Source: a bacterium (GTDB lineage Bacteria > Eremiobacterota > Eremiobacteria > Baltobacterales > Baltobacteraceae). From it: a DNA stretch of 10,836 nt. The notes under the pieces are model-generated. The model did no database searches and was not told the origin of the DNA. It worked only from the letters and a program-made list of their open reading frames with translations. Made by a program: the position numbers and the translations under genes. Positions within the stretch are counted from its first letter, which is position 1. The number at the start of each line of letters is the position of its first letter. The stretch spans positions 1-10,836 of the forward strand of contig JAJXVC010000045.1 in the NCBI GenBank assembly GCA_021782295.1, read 5' to 3'. Of this stretch, positions 1 through 6,132 are shown piece after piece.

Positions 1-1371
1 ACGACGGCGTTCGGTCTCGACGACCGCGAATTTCTCGGCGACGGCGTCATTACCGGCCACGCAACGATCGCCGGGCGCCCCGTCTTCCTCTTCTCGCAGG
101 ATTTCAGCGTCCTCGGCGGATCGCTCGGCGAAGCCTTCGCCGAAAAAATTTGCAAAGTGATGGACCTCGCCGTCCGTACCGGCGCGCCGATGATCGGCAT
201 CAACGATTCCGGCGGCGCGCGCATCCAGGAGGGCGTCGTTTCGCTCGGCGGTTATGCGGAAATTTTCTGGCGGAACGTCCAGGCGAGCGGCGTGATTCCA
301 CAGGTGAGTCTCGTCGCCGGTCCCTGCGCCGGCGGCGCCGTCTACTCGCCGGCAATCACCGATTTTACGATCATGACGCAAGATATCTCGCAGATGTTTA
401 TCACCGGTCCCGAGATCATCAAAACCGTCACCGGCGAAGAGGTCTCCTTCGAAGAGCTTGGTGGAGCGCGCACGCATGCGCGCAAGAGCGGTGTCGCCCA
501 TCTCGTCGCCGTCGACGAAGACGATCTCGTCGCCCAAACCCATGAATTACTTTCGTATCTACCACAAAACAATCTCGAGGATCCGCCGCGCTTCGAGAGC
601 GATGACGACGCGCAACGCGAAGCATCCGAGCTCGATGCGCTGATCCCCGATTCACCGAACAAGCCCTACGATATGCACGACGTCCTCCGCGCCGTTCTCG
701 ACGATGGAGTCTTCTTCGAAATCCAACCGGAGTACGCGCGCAACATTATCGTCGGCTTCGGGCGGATCGACGGACGCAGCATCGGCATCGTCGCCAATCA
801 GCCCAACGTTCTTGCCGGCGTCCTCGACATTAAATCATCGATTAAAGCCGCCCGTTTCGTGCGGACCTGCGATGCGTTTAACGTGCCGATCCTCACCTTC
901 GAAGATGTGCCCGGCTTCCTTCCCGGCACCGAACAAGAGTACGGCGGCATCATTCTGCACGGCGCAAAACTGCTCTACGCCTACGCCGAAGCAACGGTGC
1001 CGAAAATCACCGTCATCACGCGCAAAGCCTACGGCGGTGCCTACGATGTTATGGCCAGCAAACACATCCGCGCCGATATCAATCTCGCCTGGCCGACCGC
1101 GGAGATTGCCGTCATGGGAGCCGAGGGCGCGGTGAAAACGATCTTTCGCCGGGAGATCGCCGCGGCAAGCGACCCCGGGGCGAAGATGGCGGAGTACATC
1201 GACGAATATACCGATCGCTTCGCCAACCCGTATATTGCCGCGCAGCGCGGCTACATCGACGACGTCATCGAGGCGCGTTCGACGCGCCGGGCCGTTGCTG
1301 CCGCGCTCACGATGCTCGAAAACAAACGCGTCGAACGCCCGAAACGCAAGCACGGCAATATCCCACTGTAG
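1..1371 (+). CDS. pccB: Acyl-CoA (propionyl-CoA) carboxylase carboxyltransferase (beta) subunit, 5'-truncated by window edge
   Basis: Carboxyltransferase subunit that moves the carboxyl group from carboxybiotin to propionyl-CoA (and possibly acetyl-CoA). The frame is open from base 1, giving 456 visible residues; the family is usually about 510-530, so roughly 60-70 N-terminal residues lie outside. In the visible part, residues 69-78 ([10 protein letters not shown]) and 107-117 ([11 protein letters not shown]) are the glycine-rich oxyanion and CoA-binding segments of the N-terminal crotonase-like half. The C-terminal half carries YGGAYDVM, with the Asp at visible residue 349, followed by an [18 protein letters not shown] stretch. 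From family knowledge, an Asp at this place goes with acetyl/propionyl-CoA use rather than longer acyl-CoAs. The ATG at 160 and GTG at 157 are internal to the domain and are not starts. Its partner pccA lies about 3 kb downstream, separated by unrelated genes. Family is certain; exact substrate is inferred. Confidence 0.95.
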   Translation, partial: TTAFGLDDREFLGDGVITGHATIAGRPVFLFSQDFSVLGGSLGEAFAEKICKVMDLAVRTGAPMIGINDSGGARIQEGVVSLGGYAEIFWRNVQASGVIPQVSLVAGPCAGGAVYSPAITDFTIMTQDISQMFITGPEIIKTVTGEEVSFEELGGARTHARKSGVAHLVAVDEDDLVAQTHELLSYLPQNNLEDPPRFESDDDAQREASELDALIPDSPNKPYDMHDVLRAVLDDGVFFEIQPEYARNIIVGFGRIDGRSIGIVANQPNVLAGVLDIKSSIKAARFVRTCDAFNVPILTFEDVPGFLPGTEQEYGGIILHGAKLLYAYAEATVPKITVITRKAYGGAYDVMASKHIRADINLAWPTAEIAVMGAEGAVKTIFRREIAAASDPGAKMAEYIDEYTDRFANPYIAAQRGYIDDVIEARSTRRAVAAALTMLENKRVERPKRKHGNIPL

Positions 1372-1375
1372 TTTT

Positions 1376-1391
1376 GTCGCGCCTTTGCGAC
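1376..1391 (+). other. Small hairpin just after pccB
   Basis: GTCGC (1376-1380) and GCGAC (1387-1391) can pair around a 6-base loop, five bases after the pccB stop. No T-run follows, so it is at best a weak 3'-end structure rather than a convincing intrinsic terminator. Confidence 0.2.
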
Positions 1392-1414
1392 GTGATCGGC
1401 GCATGAAGCGCGAA

Positions 1415-1440
1415 TGAAACTTTTGGAGCGCTCGCTGGTA
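1415..1440 (+). promoter_or_regulatory. Candidate ECF-sigma-type promoter of the slipin gene
   Basis: TGAAAC at 1415-1420 is followed directly by TTTT and, after a 16-base spacer, by GGTATT (1437-1442). This resembles the Bacillus SigW-type pattern (TGAAAC, 16-17 bases, CGTA), with one mismatch in the -10 core. The match is notable because SPFH proteins (the flotillin operons) are known members of the SigW envelope-stress regulon in Bacillus subtilis. The spacer also holds an 8-base palindrome, GAGCGCTC (1426-1433). I see no good sigma-70 pair here. This is an inference from pattern only; the sigma factors of this organism are unknown. Confidence 0.4.
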
Positions 1441-1454
1441 TTACCGTACGGTAA
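1441..1454. promoter_or_regulatory. Perfect 14-bp palindrome TTACCGTACGGTAA, putative operator
   Basis: TTACCGTACGGTAA equals its own reverse complement and sits 21 bases before the slipin ATG, immediately after the candidate -10 element, where transcription would be expected to begin. A dyad at that place fits the binding site of a homodimeric repressor. The preceding GGTA (1437-1440) adds a third half-site-like copy. No regulator gene is visible nearby, so the binding protein is unknown. Confidence 0.45.
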
Positions 1455-1463
1455 AGCACCTGT

Positions 1464-1469
1464 AAGGAG
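1464..1469 (+). promoter_or_regulatory. Ribosome binding site of the slipin gene
   Basis: AAGGAG lies six bases before the ATG at 1476. It is one of only a few strong Shine-Dalgarno sequences in the window (the other clear ones precede the mutase and the radical SAM gene) and it fixes the slipin start. Confidence 0.8.
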
Positions 1470-1475
1470 ATATTC

Positions 1476-2240
1476 ATGTTTTTTGTCGACGTTGTCGCTA
1501 TTGCGGTGATGATTATCCTTTCGGGGCTAAGAACCACGAAGGAATACGAGCGTGCGGTGGTATTTCGTTTAGGCCGCTACGTCGGATTGCGGGGCCCCGG
1601 CCTTCTTTGGTTGATTCCTCTCGGGATCGAGAGCATGACGCGGGTTGATCTCCGCGTCGTAACCGCTCCGATCGAACAACAGGAAACCATTACACGCGAC
1701 AGCGTCACGATACGGGTCAACGCGGTTTTATGGTTCCACGTCAGTGATCCTGAAAGGGCAATCCTCGCGGTCGAGAAATTCGAGTACGCCGTTCAACAGA
1801 TTGCCCTAGCAAGTCTCAGGAACGTCATCGGTCAGCACAATCTTGATGAGGTCCTCAAAGCCCGCGACCAGATTAATGCGTTGCTTCGCGTGAGCGTTCT
1901 TGAAAGCGTCGCCGTGTGGGGCATTACGGTCGATTTACTCGAAATGAAAGACGTTGAGATTCCGCAGGATATGCAGCGAGTGATGGCAATGGAGGCGGAA
2001 GCCGTCCGCGAAAAGCGTGCACGAATAATTAAAGCGGAGGCCGAGCTTGAGGCTTCTCGGAAGCTCGCAGACGCCGCTGAACTCATGGTTGGAAATCCTG
2101 CGGCGCTGGAGTTGCGCCGAATGCAAATGGTTGCTGAAGTCGGCGCTGAGAACAACAGCACGACGGTACTTATGATGCCTGCCGAATTCGTTCGACTCGC
2201 CTCGAACCTGTCGACATATTTGCAAGGAGAGCGCTCCTAG
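1476..2240 (+). CDS. Slipin (stomatin-like SPFH/band 7 membrane protein)
   Basis: Membrane-anchored SPFH protein of the slipin subfamily, which forms oligomeric membrane scaffolds and is often linked to an NfeD protein and membrane protease control. The 254 residues show an N-terminal hydrophobic segment (about 2-18), the opening EYERAVVFRLGR (23-34), the band 7 domain to about residue 165 with TRDSVTIRVNAVLWFHV (73-89) and EMKDVEIP (156-163), then a charged helical part (about 168-205) and a conserved tail with MQMVAEVGAENNSTT (216-230). Length and motifs match full-length slipins. No NfeD gene adjoins it, which is unusual for this family. It has its own promoter-like region and Shine-Dalgarno. 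GC is lower than in the neighbours: hand counts of three 60-base lines (1801, 1981, 2041) gave 50-55 percent, against 63-77 percent in three lines from other genes. This could mean acquisition by transfer or simply different expression. Family assignment is firm; its physiological role is not known. Confidence 0.95.
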   Translation: MFFVDVVAIAVMIILSGLRTTKEYERAVVFRLGRYVGLRGPGLLWLIPLGIESMTRVDLRVVTAPIEQQETITRDSVTIRVNAVLWFHVSDPERAILAVEKFEYAVQQIALASLRNVIGQHNLDEVLKARDQINALLRVSVLESVAVWGITVDLLEMKDVEIPQDMQRVMAMEAEAVREKRARIIKAEAELEASRKLADAAELMVGNPAALELRRMQMVAEVGAENNSTTVLMMPAEFVRLASNLSTYLQGERS

Positions 2241-2270
2241 GCATCGCGTGGACGCCGAGTGAGCCCACAC

Positions 2271-2564
2271 CTATTCTAACGCAACAAGCTCCGCGAGCGC
2301 GGCGTGGCGGCGGGCGGCGTGAAACTCGATCACCCGATACTCGCTGACGCCGGCGCGCACGAAGGGATCGTCGGCGAGCATTGCATCGAGGCGCTCCCGC
2401 GGCATCGCGTTGGCGATGATCACGCCGCCTTCGCGCGGCTCCATCGGCCCGGAGACGATCAGATCGCCCGATGCATAATAGCGGTCGAGAAAGGCGCGAT
2501 GCTCGACGACATGTCGATCGACCTCGGCGAGCGGCTTGGTATAACGCGATAACAACAGATACAT
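2271..2564 (-). CDS. YciI-like protein
   Basis: A 97-residue protein of the YciI-related family, small ferredoxin-fold dimers with a conserved His/Asp pair and no settled general function. The sequence shows the family pattern: an N-terminal beta strand (MYLLLSRYTK), VDRHVVEHRAFLDRYYASG (15-33) containing the conserved His residues, LIVSGPMEP (35-43), GGVIIANA (46-53) and DDPFVRAGVSEYRVIEF (65-81). I chose the ATG at 2564 because it begins directly at the first strand and gives the usual family length (about 95-100). The open frame continues upstream to 2921, but that part runs antisense to the DsrE-like gene and has no family match. GAAGAGG lies about 8 bases before this ATG. The gene is convergent with the slipin (30 bases between stops) and divergent from the DsrE-like gene. 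Confidence 0.85.
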   Translation of the reverse strand: MYLLLSRYTKPLAEVDRHVVEHRAFLDRYYASGDLIVSGPMEPREGGVIIANAMPRERLDAMLADDPFVRAGVSEYRVIEFHAARRHAALAELVALE

Positions 2565-2652
2565 CGGGCGCCTCTTCGGCGCGATGAAACGCGAGCCATT
2601 CCGGAAGAACGAGCGAAAGGCTGCTCGCGCCGCACCGCGAACGCCACCCAGC
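2565..2652. promoter_or_regulatory. Divergent intergenic region between yciI-like and dsrE-like genes
   Basis: An 88-base spacer that must hold the promoters of both divergent genes if they are transcribed separately. I see an imperfect dyad (GCGCC at 2568-2572, GGCGC at 2578-2582) just upstream of the YciI start, but no clear -35/-10 pair in either direction. No Shine-Dalgarno precedes the ATG at 2653. Confidence 0.3.
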
Positions 2653-3357
2653 ATGAACAGCTCGCGGAAGAACTTTCTCGCCGTCGGTGCCGCTCTGGCG
2701 GCACTCACTCCGCTCTTGGAAGCGCCCTCTCGTGCCGAAGCGAGTACCCTCGTTGCATTCTCCAAGCGAATGCCGCTGTTGCAATTCGATCTCGCTGCCT
2801 TCGAGAGCACGCTCGGAGCGACCGCGGCGCACCGGCATCTTTTCGCATCGAAACTCGTCGCTGACGGGGACGTCTTCTTCGCAATCAGCAATACCATGGC
2901 TGCATATGCATCGCTCGGCACCGCGTTTACCGCAGTCTATCCGGTTGCGGTACTCTATCACGCCGGCATCGCGCTTGCATTCAACGACAATATCTGGAAC
3001 GAGATCCTGATTCCGTTGGCCGCGAAGCTGCCCTCTTGGATAAGCGCGAATCTCCCGGCTGTGCTCAAGCCCGGCTCGGGGAATCCCTGGCTTCACTCCG
3101 CCGCCGGTGCGCGTCCCGACGACCTCGATTCCATCGATGCGCTGCTTGCGAAGACGCGCTTGCAAATGTTCGTCTGTAATAACGCGCTCTACGGCTACGC
3201 GGTGACGCTCTCCGGCCTGATCGATGAATCCCGCGCGACGATCTACAACCGGCTTTGCCAAGGGCTCGTCCCGCGTGCAACGCTCGTACCGGCGGGTGTC
3301 TGGGCGGTTCACGCGGTCCAGGAGCGCGGATTCACGCTGCTGCAAACGTCGCTCTAG
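2653..3357 (+). CDS. Exported DsrE/DsrF-like family protein with Tat-like signal peptide
   Basis: A 234-residue protein. The N-terminus MNSSRKNFLAVGAALAAL followed by EAPSRAEA (about 23-30) looks like a twin-arginine-type leader with an Arg-Lys pair (SRKNFL), a hydrophobic core and an Ala-rich cleavage region. The C-terminal part carries the signature of the DsrE-like fold: FVCNNALYGYA (173-183), with the conserved Cys at 175, then LVPRATLVPAGVWAVHAVQERGF (205-227). The middle, with VYPVAVLYHAGIALAFND (95-112), fits the strand-loop before the variable region. DsrE-like proteins take part in sulfur transfer, and exported members are of unknown role. A longer start at 2584 is possible but would put a charged, low-complexity stretch before the leader, so I prefer 2653. 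Export and family are inferred from motifs; the substrate is unknown. Confidence 0.75.
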   Translation: MNSSRKNFLAVGAALAALTPLLEAPSRAEASTLVAFSKRMPLLQFDLAAFESTLGATAAHRHLFASKLVADGDVFFAISNTMAAYASLGTAFTAVYPVAVLYHAGIALAFNDNIWNEILIPLAAKLPSWISANLPAVLKPGSGNPWLHSAAGARPDDLDSIDALLAKTRLQMFVCNNALYGYAVTLSGLIDESRATIYNRLCQGLVPRATLVPAGVWAVHAVQERGFTLLQTSL

Positions 3358-3376
3358 CCCTCACCGCAGCACGGCG

Positions 3377-3401
3377 GCAGGGAGAAGGCGCGGCTCCCTG
3401 C
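3377..3401 (+). terminator. 8-bp stem hairpin between the dsrE-like gene and fabI
   Basis: GCAGGGAG (3377-3384) pairs perfectly with CTCCCTGC (3394-3401) across a 9-base loop, starting 20 bases after the dsrE-like stop and ending 13 bases before the fabI start. There is no uninterrupted T-run after it, so it may be a weak terminator, an mRNA-stabilising structure, or a 5'-leader element of fabI. Confidence 0.4.
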
Positions 3402-3414
3402 TATCTATCGACTT

Positions 3415-4206
3415 GTGAAACTTCTTGAAGGCAAGCGCGCCCTCATTACGGGTGTCGCAAATCGTTGGTCGATCGCTACCGGGATCGCGCGCAAGATGCA
3501 CGAGCACGGGGCGCAACTCGCGTTCTCCTATCAGGGCGAACGCGTCCGCGATGAGGTGGAAAAACTCGCCGCCGAACTCGGTGGCGGCCCGGTCCTTCCA
3601 TGCGACGTCGGTGACCATGCATCGATCGCGGCGATGAGCGCGTCGCTCGCGCGCGATTTCGGATCGCTCGATATTCTCGTGCATTCGATCGCGTATGCAA
3701 ACAAAGAAGACCTCGTCGGAAAGGTCTTCGACACCACGCGGCAAGGCTTTGCACTCTCGCTCGATGTCTCCGCCTACTCGTTAATCGCCCTGGTGCAGGC
3801 ACTGCGCGAACACCTCAACGACGGCGCCTCGATTATGGCGATGACCTACCTCGGCGCAACGCAGATCGTCCCGAATTATAACTTAATGGGAATCGCGAAG
3901 GCCGCGTTGGAGGCTTCGATTCGCTATCTCGCTTTCGACCTCGGCGATCGCGCCATTCGCGTGAACGGCATCTCCGCCGGGCCGATTAAAACCGCGAGCG
4001 CGCGGCAGGTCGGCGGCTTTACGAAGATGCTCGATGTCGTCGCTACGACCGCACCGCTGCGTCGCAACGTCACGATCGACGATGTCGGCAATACGGCGGT
4101 CTATCTCGCCTCGCCGCTTGCGGCAGCGATTACCGGCGATATCCACTTCGTCGATGCGGGTTTCCATGCAATGGGCATGTATCCGCCACCGGAAAAACCG
4201 GCGTGA
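3415..4206 (+). CDS. fabI: Enoyl-[acyl-carrier-protein] reductase (NADH), FabI
   Basis: Reduces the trans-2 double bond of enoyl-ACP in the last step of each type II fatty-acid elongation cycle, in the cytoplasm. The 263 residues are normal FabI length. The nucleotide-binding start GVANRWSIATGIA (13-25) is the FabI form of the short-chain dehydrogenase loop. HSIAYANKEDLVG (90-102) and the catalytic block Y145-LGATQIVPN-Y155-NLMGIAK162 match the FabI Tyr/Tyr/Lys arrangement. The position equivalent to E. coli Gly93 (a triclosan-contact site) is Ala93 here, as in many Gram-positive FabIs. The start is GTG with no Shine-Dalgarno close by; no in-frame upstream alternative fits. A TATCTAT sequence lies 7-13 bases before the GTG, so a leaderless transcript is possible. 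The stop overlaps the next start as GTGA, indicating coupled translation with the carboxylase genes. Confidence 0.96.
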   Translation: MKLLEGKRALITGVANRWSIATGIARKMHEHGAQLAFSYQGERVRDEVEKLAAELGGGPVLPCDVGDHASIAAMSASLARDFGSLDILVHSIAYANKEDLVGKVFDTTRQGFALSLDVSAYSLIALVQALREHLNDGASIMAMTYLGATQIVPNYNLMGIAKAALEASIRYLAFDLGDRAIRVNGISAGPIKTASARQVGGFTKMLDVVATTAPLRRNVTIDDVGNTAVYLASPLAAAITGDIHFVDAGFHAMGMYPPPEKPA

Positions 4207-4388
4207 GCTCTGCCGTTCCGACCGAGGAAGAAGCGGCAGCGATCTTCGCCGTTCTCGCCGCGCAAGCACAACCCCAAGCGCACGAACGCGCGCAGAGATC
4301 GCCGTCGGCGTGGCGCATCGCCGCGCGCGACCCGGAGTTGACGTTCGACGATATCCGTGCCCGAACGTGTGCGGTCGGTGTTCTCTAA
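4203..4388 (+). CDS. Small acyl-CoA carboxylase epsilon-like subunit
   Basis: A 61-residue protein encoded between fabI and pccA. It begins with an acidic, alanine-rich helix (PTEEEAAAIFAVLAAQAQ, 6-23), has a polar linker, then SAWRIAARDPELTFDD (35-50). This layout, a short TEEE..A.I..VLAA helix followed by a linker and an aromatic/basic SAW..AAR motif, resembles the epsilon subunits that accompany actinobacterial-type acyl-CoA carboxylases and help the alpha and beta subunits associate. Position supports this: it lies directly upstream of the biotin carboxylase gene and overlaps it. The GTG start shares the GTGA with the fabI stop. The protein is too short and variable for a firm family call from sequence alone; a plain hypothetical protein is the alternative. 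Confidence 0.6.
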   Translation: MSSAVPTEEEAAAIFAVLAAQAQPQAHERAQRSPSAWRIAARDPELTFDDIRARTCAVGVL

Positions 4389-6120
4389 AGTCCTCGTCGC
4401 CAATCGCGGCGAAATTGCGATTCGCGTTCTGCGAACCCTGCGCGAGATGGGCATCGCCAGCGTCGCCGTTTACTCCGAGCCCGATCGCGATGCGTTGCAC
4501 GTCGGCATCGCCGACGAAGCCTATTATCTCGGCGCTGCCGCGCCGGCACAGAGTTATCTCAATGCCGATGCGCTGCTCGATGTTGCGCTCCGCAGCGGTG
4601 CCGAAGCGATCCATCCAGGCTACGGATTTTTCGCCGAAAACGCCGGCTTCGCGCGCCGCGTCATCGCCGCCGGACTGACGTGGATCGGCCCGCACCCCGA
4701 CGCCATCGACGCAATGGGCGATAAATTGCGCGCGCGTGCGGCGATGGCGAAAGCAAAAGTTCCCTTCGTTCCCGGCGGTACCGAGCCGCTCGCCGATCTC
4801 GACGCGGTCCGCGAGGCGGTCGCACGCTTCGGGCTACCGCTCGCGCTCAAAGCCTCCGGCGGCGGTGGCGGCAAAGGACTGAAGATCGTGCGCACCCTCG
4901 ACGATATCGAGGGCGCTTTTACCACCGCCGTTCGCGAAGCGGAGGCGTACTTCAAAAATCCGGTCGTCTACGCCGAGCGCTATCTCGATAATCCGAAACA
5001 CGTCGAGTTACAGATTCTCGCCGACAAACACGGTGCGGTCCTGCATGTCGGCGACCGTGACTGCTCGCTCCAACGTCGACATCAGAAACTCTGGGAAGAG
5101 GCACCGGCGCAGATCTCCAATCGCGCCCGCGAGGCGATGCGCGCCGCCGGGATGCGCGCTGCGCGAGCGATCGGCTACGACTCCGTTGGAACGATCGAAT
5201 GCCTCGTCGTCGGAGACGAGTTCTACTTTCTTGAGATGAATACACGCATTCAGGTCGAGCATACCGTGACCGAAGAGATCGCCGGCATCGATCTCGTACG
5301 CGAGATGATTCGCGTTGCCGCCGGTGAGCCGCTCGGATACACCCAAGAGCAGGTGAACTTTCACGGCGCAGCGATTGAAGGGCGCGTCAATGCCGAGGAT
5401 CCGGCGCAGAATTTCCGCCCCGCTCCCGGCAAGATCGACCGCTATCGCGAACCCGGCGGGCTCGGCATTCGCATCGACTCGGCCGCCCATGTCGGCATGA
5501 CGATCTCACCCGACTACGATTCGATGGTTGCGAAACTCATCGTCTGGGCACCGACGCGCGAACAAGCACTCGCGCGCATGAAGCGCGCGACCGGCGAATA
5601 CGTCGTCGGCGGCCTTCCGACGACGCTGCCGTTGCTCCACGCCCTCTGCGATGCACCGATGGTCGCCGACGCAAGTTATGGGACGGCGAGCCTCGAGCCG
5701 TTTACCGAGCGCTGGGCGCAAAACGCAGCGCCGAGTGCCGCCACGGCGCAACTCGCTCCGGCAGAGAACGAGAGCGAAGCGGTGCGCGTCGAAGTGAACG
5801 GCAAACTCTTTCGCGTACGGCTCGTCGACGGCGCCGCGCCCGCACGTGCGCCGAGCCGCCGACCTCCGGCATCGCGCAGCCAAGCGCGGCGCGGCCAGGC
5901 GCAGGACGGAGCCGAGATTCTCTCGCCGATGCACGGCGTCGTCATCGAATTGCGCGTTGCACCCGGCGACGCCGTCGCCGAGGGCGAGGTTGTCGCGGTG
6001 ATCGAAGCGATGAAGATGATGAACGAGATTCGCGCCCATCGCGCCGGAAACGTCGACGCGCTGCACGTCGAAGTCGGCGGCACGGTTGAGGCGGATCGTC
6101 CGATTCTCACGCTGGCATGA
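4378..6120 (+). CDS. pccA: Acyl-CoA (propionyl-CoA) carboxylase alpha subunit: biotin carboxylase fused to BCCP
   Basis: Carboxylates its own biotin with ATP and bicarbonate and hands the carboxyl group to the PccB-type subunit. With the GTG at 4378 the protein has 580 residues and begins in the family's usual way (FSKVLVANRGEIAIRVL). Domains in order: biotin carboxylase N-domain (about 1-108); ATP-grasp (about 110-320) with KASGGGGGKG at 158-167 and EMNTRIQVEH at 286-295, including catalytic Asn288 and Arg290; biotin carboxylase C-domain (about 330-440); an Ala/Pro/Arg-rich linker with a short beta segment (VRVEVNGKLFRVRLVDG); and a biotinyl domain from about 512 with EAMKMM, in which Lys546 is the biotinylation site. 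In-frame GTG codons at 4357 and 4369 are alternative starts. The reading frame overlaps the epsilon-like gene by 11 bases. The short form of about 580 residues matches actinobacterial-type AccA/PccA rather than the longer mitochondrial type. Confidence 0.95.
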   Translation: MFSKVLVANRGEIAIRVLRTLREMGIASVAVYSEPDRDALHVGIADEAYYLGAAAPAQSYLNADALLDVALRSGAEAIHPGYGFFAENAGFARRVIAAGLTWIGPHPDAIDAMGDKLRARAAMAKAKVPFVPGGTEPLADLDAVREAVARFGLPLALKASGGGGGKGLKIVRTLDDIEGAFTTAVREAEAYFKNPVVYAERYLDNPKHVELQILADKHGAVLHVGDRDCSLQRRHQKLWEEAPAQISNRAREAMRAAGMRAARAIGYDSVGTIECLVVGDEFYFLEMNTRIQVEHTVTEEIAGIDLVREMIRVAAGEPLGYTQEQVNFHGAAIEGRVNAEDPAQNFRPAPGKIDRYREPGGLGIRIDSAAHVGMTISPDYDSMVAKLIVWAPTREQALARMKRATGEYVVGGLPTTLPLLHALCDAPMVADASYGTASLEPFTERWAQNAAPSAATAQLAPAENESEAVRVEVNGKLFRVRLVDGAAPARAPSRRPPASRSQARRGQAQDGAEILSPMHGVVIELRVAPGDAVAEGEVVAVIEAMKMMNEIRAHRAGNVDALHVEVGGTVEADRPILTLA

Positions 6121-6124
6121 GGAG
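6120..6124 (+). promoter_or_regulatory. Ribosome binding site of the mutase gene, overlapping the pccA stop
   Basis: AGGAG shares its first base with the pccA TGA (6118-6120) and ends 8 bases before the GTG at 6133. It supports that GTG as the start and implies one transcript for pccA and the mutase. Confidence 0.7.
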
Positions 6125-6132
6125 CGCAGAAC

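Noticed and set aside
1376..1391. Intrinsic terminator for pccB
   Set aside because: The stem is only five pairs and no T-run follows. I kept it only as a low-confidence hairpin.
2225..2238. Hairpin AGGAG-AGCG-CTCCT at the slipin 3' end as a terminator
   Set aside because: It is short, lies inside the last slipin codons, and has no T-run after it on either strand.
2584..2652. Longer N-terminus for the DsrE-like protein, starting at the ATG at 2584
   Set aside because: It would add 23 charged residues before an obvious Tat-like leader. There is no Shine-Dalgarno for either start, so the leader decides for 2653, though not with certainty.
2170..3345. Long minus-strand open frame (391 codons) across the slipin end, YciI-like and DsrE-like genes
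   Set aside because: Its translation is Arg-rich and low in recognisable motifs, and it overlaps three genes with clear family features in other frames. It is a typical high-GC shadow frame.
3943..3950. GCGATCGC octamer, like the cyanobacterial HIP1 repeat
   Set aside because: It falls within fabI coding sequence and is expected from preferred GCG, ATC and GAT codons; I see no dense array of copies.
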